A stretch of 45,120 bases of DNA from an uncultured Ralstonia sp. (GTDB taxonomy: Bacteria > Pseudomonadota > Gammaproteobacteria > Burkholderiales > Burkholderiaceae): the NCBI GenBank assembly GCA_913056305.1, contig CAJXMR010000018.1, forward strand, positions 1 to 45,120, written 5' to 3'. Under the pieces are notes generated by a model, which was not told where the DNA came from, ran no database searches, and saw only the letters and a program-made list of their open reading frames with translations. Every line of letters starts with the position of its first letter. Position 1 is the stretch's first letter. Position numbers and translations under genes: made by a program. This document shows positions 38,985 through 45,120 of the stretch, piece after piece.

Positions 38985-41900
38985 TCACTTCAGCGCGAAA
39001 TCAACCCGCGTGGTCTTGCCCTTGTCCTTGATGCCCTCGGCGTCGAGCTTGGGCGCCACCACGAACAGGCGGCCCGGGTCCACGCGTTCGGCCAGCGCCA
39101 CGTGCACGGCGTTGGCGCGGCGCTGGGCCAGTTCGCGCAGGTCCGATTCCGTCACCTGCACGTTGGTTTCCATCAGCTTGCGCATCTCGTCCGGTGGCAG
39201 CGATTTCGCCAGGCCGATCACATTGCGCGGCTTGGGGAACTTGGCCGCCTTGTAGGCGCGCTCGAGGTACTTGTCCACCTCTTCCGGCTTGACACTGGTG
39301 TCGGCCTCGGCGGCGTCGCCGGCGTCCTTCAGCTTCTGTTCGCGGATCTGGCGGTTCACCGCCTCACGGCGCAGGCCGTCGCGGTCGAATTCCGGATCGA
39401 CGCGGCCGACGATGTCGACCTTCAGCCCCGGGCGGTCCTTGAGCGCGGCGGCCAGCTTGTCGAGCTTGGCGATCGACGCCTGGCTGATGGCCGCCGTGCC
39501 CGGGTCGAACTCGATATAGCCGAGCTCTTCGCCGCCGGCACCCCCAAACGCGCTGGCCAGCAGCGAGAACGGCGCCGTCACCGCACGCGCGATCAGGTTG
39601 ACGAAGGCCCGCAGGATCACGCCGCCGACGCTGAACTGCGGATCATTGAGCGAGCCCGACACCGGTACGCGCACATCGATCTCGCCGCGCGAGTTCTTCA
39701 GCAGCGCCACCGCCAGGCGCACCGGCAGGTTGGTCGCGTCCTTGCTCTCCACGCGGTCGCCGAAGGTGAGCTGGTCGATGAAGATGTGGTTGTCGGCCGT
39801 CAGCTTGCCGCCGTCGAGCAGGTAGTGCAGGTCCATCGTCAGCTTGCCCTTGGTGATTGGGTAGCCGGCGTACTTGGCGGAGTAGGGCGTGAGGTTGGTC
39901 AGCTCCACGCCGTCGGCCTTGGCGGTCAGGTCCACAAAGGCGGTGGGCGCGAGCGGGTTGACCTTGCCGTGGATGTCGACCGGCGCGGTGCTGTCCACGC
40001 TGCCGCGCAGGGTCACATCGGCGGGTGGCTGGTTGGCGGCCGTGCTGATGGTGCCGACCGAGCCGCCGATGGCGGTCAGGTTGGCGGTGTAGTTCGGTTT
40101 GACGAAGTTGTCGGTGAAACGGATGTTGCCGTCCTGCAGTGTGATGGCATCGATGCGCAGGTCGGCGCCGCTGGCCTTGGGCGCAGGTGCGCTGGTTGCC
40201 GCCATCGACGATGCGGGGGCCGCGCTTTCCGCCACCGCAGGCGTTGGGGCAGGTGCGGCAGTCTGCGCTGCAGGTGCCGAGGCCGGTTCCGACTGCGTCA
40301 GCGAGCGGCGCTCCTCGGTCGGCTGCACGCGGATGTCCTGCAGGTTCAGGCGGCCGTTCGGATTGATGATGATCCGCGCATAGAACGTCGAGAGCGCCAC
40401 CGCGCCCACGCGCACGTGCGGTGTGGTGCCGTCGTAATTCGCCTGGATGCGGTTGAGCGCGAGCGAGCGCCAGCGCAGGAAGTCGTCGGCGCTCACGCGG
40501 TCCTGCAGGCGCACGTTGCCCAGCGTCGCGTTGCCCTGGTAGTTGACGGTCAGCGCCTTGCCCTGGTTGAGCACGAGGCGTCCGTCCATCGTCAGCAGCG
40601 CGCTGGTGATGGCGGCGTTCAGGGCCTTGTCGAGGTACGGGTCGAAGCCCGCCAGCGACAGGTTCTGCGTGTTCACGCGCAGGTCGGCCTTGAGCGGTTG
40701 CGGCACGACATCGCCGCGCACATCGAGCTTGCCCTTGCTGCCCAGTCCCGCGCCGATCTGCACGTTGACCGGCTTGCCGAGATCGGTCGAGGCGTTCTGC
40801 ACGACCACGTTCAGCGGCTCGACGCGTACCTTGACCGGGCGCGAGTTGGTCTGGTCTTCGAAGCCGACGGCGCTGTTGTCCACCTTCAGCGTCTGTACGG
40901 TGACCGCCCATGGCTTCTCGGCGGCGGCGTTCGATTTTGCGGCGGCGGGCTTGGCCGCGGCAGGCGCCGTGCTGTCGAGCAGCGTCAGCGTGGTGGTGCC
41001 GTCTTTCTTGCGCAGCGCGTCGAGCTGCAGGCCATCGGTGCGCACTTCGTTCAGCACGATCGTGCGCGCAGCCAGGTCGAAGCTCTTCACATCGGCGCGC
41101 AACAGCTTGGCGCGCAATGCCGTGTCCTTGCCCGAAGCCGGCGCCATGGCGAGATCGGCCAGGCTAGCGGTCAACGGCTCGGCGCGCACGTTGAACTTGT
41201 CCGCGCCGAAATCGAGCGCGACCTTGCCGTCGGCCGACAGCGCGCCGCTCTGCAGTTGCGGCGCACCGGCCTGGCGCAGGTACGGCCCGATGCCGGCCAG
41301 CTTCACGCCGTCGAGCTTCAGTTCCAGCTCGCCGTTGTTCTTCTCCAGCGACGTGCTGCCCTTGACGTTGAGCGTGCCGCCCTGCGCCAGCTTGGCGCCC
41401 ACGTCGAGTGTGGTCGGGCCGCCGAGCGTGCGCACTGCCACGTCGCCGTGGAGGTCTTCCAGCGTCAGGTCGGCCGCCGGCTGCGTGGTGGCATCGCGCC
41501 AGTGCACGCTGCTGTTGGCGAGCTGCAGCTTGCTGACGACGACGTCGAGTGGTTTCGGCTTGGCGGGTTCGGGCGAGGTGGGTTTGGCCTCGGTCGGTGC
41601 CGGCTTGCCGCCAAGCCGTGCGAAGTTGATGGCGCCATCCGCCGCGCGCGCGGCATCGACGCGCACGCCGTCGAGCGACAGCGCATCGAGGTGGTAGACG
41701 CTGTCCAGCGGGCGCACGTCGGCCAGCGTCGCGCGCACTTGCTTGGCGGCCACCAGCGGCGCCTTCTTCGGGTCGGTCACTTCCAGGTTGTCGAGCCCCG
41801 CCGTGCCATGCACGCGCAGCACCGGGGCGCCGGTCTTGGGCTTCTGGAAATCGATGGTCAGGTCCGTGCTCAATTTGCCCTGCGGGATGGCCACCGGCAA

Positions 41901-42746
41901 CGGGCCGGGCACATAGCCGAGGTAGCGCGGCAGGTCCAGGCCGTCGATCTTGATGGTCAGGTCCGATTGCAACGATTCTGCAAACGGCTTGGTCTTGCCC
42001 GCGAAATGCAGCGGCGATCCATCGACGCGCGCAGCCAGCAGCGGCTGTACGAAGATGTCCACATCGGCCGGCAGGCTGGCCAGGAACGGCACGCCGATCT
42101 GCAGGCCATCCACCGTGTGCTGCGCGCCCAGCGGCTGGTCGATGAACTGGATCGCACCGTCGTTGAGCTTCAGGTTGGCCAGCACGAAGCGCGCCGGCTC
42201 GGTTGACTTGGGCTTGGGCGGCACCTCCGGCTGATTCAGCCGGTCGAGGATGTCGGAGAAGTTGAAACGCTGCTCGGCGGTGCGCACGATGCGCACGCGT
42301 GGCGCATCCACCGTCAGCTCTTCGATGACCGGTGCGCGGCGGAAGACCGAACTCCACGCCGCATTCACATGCAGGTGGCCGATGTCGATAAAGGGCGTCT
42401 TGCCGTCGCGCTCGGCAATGTGCAGCTGGTCCACTTCCAGCCGCAGCGTGTACGGGTTCAGGCGGATCTTGCCGACCGTCACCGGCCGGTCCAGCACCTT
42501 GCTCAGCTGGGTCTCGGCCAGATAGTGCAGCAGCGGCGGCCCGCCCACCGCGCCCAGCAGCCCGAACACCACCAGGAAGATCAGCACGCCCAGCCCGATA
42601 CGCCTGGTGCGCCGCGACGTGCGCATCCGCGCGCCGAATTGCGCAGCGCGCTGCCAGCCTGGGGTGTCGCGCAAGCGGCCCAGCCGTGCACGCAGGCCGT
42701 TGTTGTTGGAGTGCTGCTCAGGACGCGAATCGGGGGAGGTCGTCAT
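38985..42746 (-). CDS. DUF748 / AsmA-like inner membrane protein with OmpA-like C-terminus
   Basis: A 1253-residue envelope protein. After a basic N-terminus, one membrane segment (about residues 50-70: IGLGVLIFLVVFGLLG) is followed by an AsmA-like beginning (LRLEVDQLHIAERDGKTPF) and long DUF748 repeats. A Pro/Ala-rich linker lies at about residues 809-855. The C-terminus (YIEFDPGTAAISQASIAKLD, then KVDIVGRVDPEFDRDGLR) resembles OmpA-like peptidoglycan-binding domains. It probably spans the periplasm like other AsmA/TamB relatives that bridge the two membranes or move lipids. It is chromosomal, not phage. Confidence 0.88.
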   Translation of the reverse strand: MTTSPDSRPEQHSNNNGLRARLGRLRDTPGWQRAAQFGARMRTSRRTRRIGLGVLIFLVVFGLLGAVGGPPLLHYLAETQLSKVLDRPVTVGKIRLNPYTLRLEVDQLHIAERDGKTPFIDIGHLHVNAAWSSVFRRAPVIEELTVDAPRVRIVRTAEQRFNFSDILDRLNQPEVPPKPKSTEPARFVLANLKLNDGAIQFIDQPLGAQHTVDGLQIGVPFLASLPADVDIFVQPLLAARVDGSPLHFAGKTKPFAESLQSDLTIKIDGLDLPRYLGYVPGPLPVAIPQGKLSTDLTIDFQKPKTGAPVLRVHGTAGLDNLEVTDPKKAPLVAAKQVRATLADVRPLDSVYHLDALSLDGVRVDAARAADGAINFARLGGKPAPTEAKPTSPEPAKPKPLDVVVSKLQLANSSVHWRDATTQPAADLTLEDLHGDVAVRTLGGPTTLDVGAKLAQGGTLNVKGSTSLEKNNGELELKLDGVKLAGIGPYLRQAGAPQLQSGALSADGKVALDFGADKFNVRAEPLTASLADLAMAPASGKDTALRAKLLRADVKSFDLAARTIVLNEVRTDGLQLDALRKKDGTTTLTLLDSTAPAAAKPAAAKSNAAAEKPWAVTVQTLKVDNSAVGFEDQTNSRPVKVRVEPLNVVVQNASTDLGKPVNVQIGAGLGSKGKLDVRGDVVPQPLKADLRVNTQNLSLAGFDPYLDKALNAAITSALLTMDGRLVLNQGKALTVNYQGNATLGNVRLQDRVSADDFLRWRSLALNRIQANYDGTTPHVRVGAVALSTFYARIIINPNGRLNLQDIRVQPTEERRSLTQSEPASAPAAQTAAPAPTPAVAESAAPASSMAATSAPAPKASGADLRIDAITLQDGNIRFTDNFVKPNYTANLTAIGGSVGTISTAANQPPADVTLRGSVDSTAPVDIHGKVNPLAPTAFVDLTAKADGVELTNLTPYSAKYAGYPITKGKLTMDLHYLLDGGKLTADNHIFIDQLTFGDRVESKDATNLPVRLAVALLKNSRGEIDVRVPVSGSLNDPQFSVGGVILRAFVNLIARAVTAPFSLLASAFGGAGGEELGYIEFDPGTAAISQASIAKLDKLAAALKDRPGLKVDIVGRVDPEFDRDGLRREAVNRQIREQKLKDAGDAAEADTSVKPEEVDKYLERAYKAAKFPKPRNVIGLAKSLPPDEMRKLMETNVQVTESDLRELAQRRANAVHVALAERVDPGRLFVVAPKLDAEGIKDKGKTTRVDFALK

Positions 42747-42845
42747 ACTGGTGTCAGTTCGGCCACGGCGTGGCGTACGTCGTCAGTGAGTCGACCGCCG
42801 CGTCCTGGTGAGGAGGCGGCGGTCAAGTGTCATGCGGTGGGCCAA

Positions 42846-43535
42846 TCAGGCGCGCTGCGCGTCGAACAGCAGCGGGATCAGCTCGGTCGCGTGCGTGATC
42901 AGCGCATCGGCTTGCCACTCGGCGGGCGGCGGCCCGTTACCACAATAGCCGTAACTGGCGGCAATGGTAGGCATGCCGGCGGCGCGTCCGGCCTCGATAT
43001 CGCGCACATCGTCGCCCACGTACACCACATGCTGCGACGATACCCCGATCGATTGCGCGGCATGCAGCAGCGGTGCAGGGTGGGGCTTGCTATGCGGAGT
43101 CGTATCGCCGCTGACCACGCAGACCGGCGGCACCGGAAAGCGCAGCTGCGCAACCAGCGGCACCGTGAACCGCGCCTGCTTGTTGGTGACGATGCCCCAC
43201 GGCACACCCGCGCGGCCCAGTTCGGCCAGCACATCGTCCATGCCCGGAAAGAGGCGCGTGTGCACGCAGATGTCCGCCTCGTAGTTGGCCAGGAACGCGT
43301 GCTTGAGCGATTCGAACTCCGCATCGCCGGGGCCCACGCCGAAGGCCACACCGATCAGCCCGCGCGCCCCGTGCGAGGCCATCGGGCGCAGCGCCTCGTA
43401 GGCCAGGGGTTCGAGGCCGCGGTCGGTACGGACCTTGTTGGCGGCCGCAGCGAGGTCGGGCGCCGTGTCAGCCAGGGTGCCGTCCAGGTCGAACAGCACC
43501 GCACCCAACGGATTCGGAAATTTGCCGATGATCAT
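42846..43535 (-). CDS. gph: Phosphoglycolate phosphatase
   Basis: A 229-residue HAD-family phosphatase that hydrolyses 2-phosphoglycolate; near ubiG, such proteins are sometimes annotated MupP/UbiG-linked, which is an alternative. Motif I is [17 protein letters not shown], motif II is WGIVTNK, and motif IV is [17 protein letters not shown] with KPHPAPLL before it. The ATG at 43535 overlaps the stop of ubiG (ATGA), so they are an operon; the longer in-frame start is ubiG shadow. Confidence 0.9.
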   Translation of the reverse strand: MIIGKFPNPLGAVLFDLDGTLADTAPDLAAAANKVRTDRGLEPLAYEALRPMASHGARGLIGVAFGVGPGDAEFESLKHAFLANYEADICVHTRLFPGMDDVLAELGRAGVPWGIVTNKQARFTVPLVAQLRFPVPPVCVVSGDTTPHSKPHPAPLLHAAQSIGVSSQHVVYVGDDVRDIEAGRAAGMPTIAASYGYCGNGPPPAEWQADALITHATELIPLLFDAQRA

Positions 43536-44248
43536 GCCGCCGCCGGCCGCTGCGTGGCCATCAGGTAGTTGACGCTGGTGTCCTGCGTGAGCGCATAGCG
43601 ACCTGTGATCGGGTTGTATTCGAGGCCGCGCATCTGCTGCGGCTCCAGCCCCGCCGTGCGCGCAAACGTCGCCAGCTCGGAAGGGCGGATGAACTTGTCG
43701 TAATCGTGCGTGCCGCGCGGCAGCAGGTTCAGCACGTACTCCGCGCCGATCACCGCCAGCAGATACGCCTTGGCGTTGCGGTGGATGGTCGAGAAGAACA
43801 CGTGGCCGCCCGGCTTGACCAATGTCGCGCAAGCTCGCACAACTGACGCCGGATCGGGCACATGTTCGAGCATTTCCATGCAAGTCACGACGTCGTAGCT
43901 GCCAGGCTCGCGCGCAGCAAGTGCTTCTGCTGCGATCTCCTCATAATCGACGGCAACGCCGGCTTCAAGGCTGTGCAGATCCGCCACCCGCAAGGCTTTG
44001 CGTGACAGGTCAATGCCTTTGACGTTGGCGCCAACGCGCGCCATGCTCTCGGAGAGGATGCCGCCGCCGCAGCCAATGTCGACGACACGCTTGCCGACCA
44101 GCGGTGCGATCGACTGGATCCAGTCGAGGCGCAACGGATTGATTTCGTGCAGGGGTTTGAACTCGCTGTTCGGGTCCCACCAACGGTGGGCGAGTTCGCT
44201 GAATTTTTCGAGTTCGCCGGGATCGGCGTTCGCGTAGGTCGTGGTCAT
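43532..44248 (-). CDS. ubiG: Ubiquinone biosynthesis O-methyltransferase
   Basis: A 238-residue SAM-dependent methyltransferase carrying out both O-methylations of ubiquinone synthesis. The start ([20 protein letters not shown]) and [20 protein letters not shown] are the UbiG signature; motif I is [17 protein letters not shown]. The patterns [18 protein letters not shown] and [20 protein letters not shown] complete the family. It is upstream of gph with 4-bp overlap. Confidence 0.96.
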   Translation of the reverse strand: MTTTYANADPGELEKFSELAHRWWDPNSEFKPLHEINPLRLDWIQSIAPLVGKRVVDIGCGGGILSESMARVGANVKGIDLSRKALRVADLHSLEAGVAVDYEEIAAEALAAREPGSYDVVTCMEMLEHVPDPASVVRACATLVKPGGHVFFSTIHRNAKAYLLAVIGAEYVLNLLPRGTHDYDKFIRPSELATFARTAGLEPQQMRGLEYNPITGRYALTQDTSVNYLMATQRPAAA

Positions 44249-44409
44249 GGTGCGCTGCGCCTGGGCTCAAACGGCTAGGTGAGGAAATGTACCAAAAAGC
44301 CCGGCACCGACCAAATCACACAACGCGATTAAATGGTTTCACATTGAAACAAAGGCGAACAAATACGCGTGCACTCTCTCCAATGATCACCCTCGCTCTA
44401 GGAGAAATC

Positions 44410-44916
44410 ATGAAATCGAAACGCATTCTGGCGGGACTCGGCGTCGCGGGCCTCGCCGTGCTGGCGGGCTGTGCCGCCCCGGGTTACGGCGGTGGATATG
44501 GCAGCGGTTATGGTGGCGGCTATGCGCCGGCCCCCGCACCCGCTTACGGCGGCCAGCCGCAGCAGCAGCCGGGCGCCCTCTATGGCCGGGTCGAGTCGAT
44601 CGAGCCGATGCAGGCGCCGGTCAATAGCCCGGGCATTCTCGGCACCATCATCGGTGGTGTGGCGGGTGGTGTGCTGGGGCATCAGGTCGGCGGCGGCACC
44701 GGCAACACGGTCGCGACGATTGGTGGCGCCGCGCTCGGCGCGCTGGCCGGCAACCAGGTTGAACGCGCAGCGGGTGCCGGTGGGCAGACCGTCTATCGTG
44801 TGAACGTGCGTCTGGACGATGGCCGTCTCGCCACCGTCACGCAGCGCAGTCCGAACAACCTTCGGGTGGGTGATCGCGCAATGGTCGCCAACGATCAGGC
44901 AACGCCGTCTTACTAA
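44410..44916 (+). CDS. Glycine-zipper outer membrane lipoprotein (17 kDa antigen/SlyB-like)
   Basis: A 168-residue lipoprotein. The signal peptide MKSKRILAGLGVAGLAVLAG ends in a lipobox (LAG-C21). A Gly/Tyr/Pro/Gln-rich segment follows. A glycine zipper comes next (GTIIGGVAGGVLGHQVGGG and GGAALGALAGNQVERAAGAG), then a small beta domain (YRVNVRLDDGRLATVTQRSP). AGGAG stands 6 bp before the ATG. It is divergent from ubiG and convergent with ompA. The longer upstream in-frame start at 44287 would lose the signal peptide. Confidence 0.9.
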   Translation: MKSKRILAGLGVAGLAVLAGCAAPGYGGGYGSGYGGGYAPAPAPAYGGQPQQQPGALYGRVESIEPMQAPVNSPGILGTIIGGVAGGVLGHQVGGGTGNTVATIGGAALGALAGNQVERAAGAGGQTVYRVNVRLDDGRLATVTQRSPNNLRVGDRAMVANDQATPSY

Positions 44917-44938
44917 ATGCACGGGCGTCAGCCAAAGC

Positions 44939-44971
44939 AAAAAGCGGTGACGCGGGGCATCACCGCTTTTT
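44939..44971 (+). terminator. Rho-independent terminator after the lipoprotein gene
   Basis: AAAAAGCGGTGA (44939-44950) and TCACCGCTTTTT (44960-44971) pair around nine bases. The T-run follows on the plus strand and the A-run gives a weaker site on the minus strand. Confidence 0.88.
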
Positions 44972-45008
44972 ATGGTCTGATCCCGCTGGTTTGCCCGGAA
45001 TAGGGGCG

Positions 45009-45041
45009 AAAAAAAAGCCCAGCTTTCGCTGGGCTTTTTTT
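45009..45041 (-). terminator. Bidirectional terminator downstream of ompA
   Basis: AGCCCAGC and GCTGGGCT pair around TTTC, with A- and T-runs on both sides. It lies about 18 bp after the stop of the ompA-like gene on the minus strand. Confidence 0.9.
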
Positions 45042-45058
45042 GACCTGCAGGTACCGAA

Positions 45059-45120
45059 TTACTGTGCCTTGCGGGTGCCGACCACTTCGACGTCCACGCG
45101 GCGGTTCGGTTGCTGGCAGG
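45059..45120 (-). CDS. ompA: OmpA-family protein, C-terminal end (cut by window edge)
   Basis: The last about 20 residues read CQQPNRRVDVEVVGTRKAQ before a TAA at 45061-45059. The NRRVDVEVVG pattern is the end of the OmpA-like peptidoglycan-binding domain. The rest is off-window. In Ralstonia and relatives ompA lies next to ubiG-gph. Confidence 0.85.
   Translation of the reverse strand, partial: CQQPNRRVDVEVVGTRKAQ

Noticed and set aside
39102-42206. 1034-residue open frame on the plus strand
   Set aside because: It is antisense to the DUF748 gene. Its composition (R, H, Q, G, V-rich) is typical of GC-rich shadow frames, and the opposite strand has clear domain order.

Overview
The window is a long prophage region joined to a stretch of betaproteobacterial chromosome, most likely Ralstonia or a close Burkholderiaceae relative. 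The basis for this is the tmRNA with tag peptide ANDERYALAA, the high GC content, and the chromosomal block (DUF748 protein)-gph-ubiG-(glycine-zipper lipoprotein)-ompA. The species is inferred, not proven.

The prophage fills about 1-38,300 and runs off the left edge. From right to left on the minus strand: early operon 31,689-22,772 (AlpA-like HTH, two unknown proteins, Sak4-like ATPase, SSB-like protein, SF2 helicase, DUF6511 protein, Cas4-like nuclease, primase-helicase, RuvC-like resolvase, small protein, DUF6362 HTH protein); then a ParB-methyltransferase with a plus-strand DUF3489 gene opposite it; then HNH nuclease, a candidate cos region, small terminase, glycosyltransferase, large terminase, HK97 portal, S49 protease, HK97 capsid and connector genes (20.8-11.1 kb); then a Mu-like contractile tail (sheath, tube, frameshifted chaperone, tape measure, gp43-gp48-like baseplate proteins, tail fibre). 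The virion is thus a chimera: HK97-type head and packaging with a Mu-type contractile tail.

The control and accessory region (31.8-35.6 kb) holds an XRE repressor and ImmA/IrrE metallopeptidase pair on the plus strand. Divergent from it is a two-gene operon of unrecognised function, with a good promoter and a 7-bp-arm palindrome at its start. This is the best candidate for an undescribed system. The integration module (35.8-38.3 kb) is a tightly coupled cassette: small ORF, DUF2924 protein, serine recombinase lacking zinc-ribbon cysteines, HTH protein. It stops about 290 bp from the 3' end of tmRNA.

Other signals: an array of AAGTTGGC/GCCAACTT iterons with long inverted repeats next to the primase-helicase gene, inside a coding sequence (candidate replication origin); a classic -1 slippery site TTTTTTC in the tail chaperone gene; a possible promoter followed by a terminator hairpin directly after the DUF6362 gene, resembling the Q/late-promoter layout of lambda; and several U-tailed hairpins within the late operon, which suggest antitermination.
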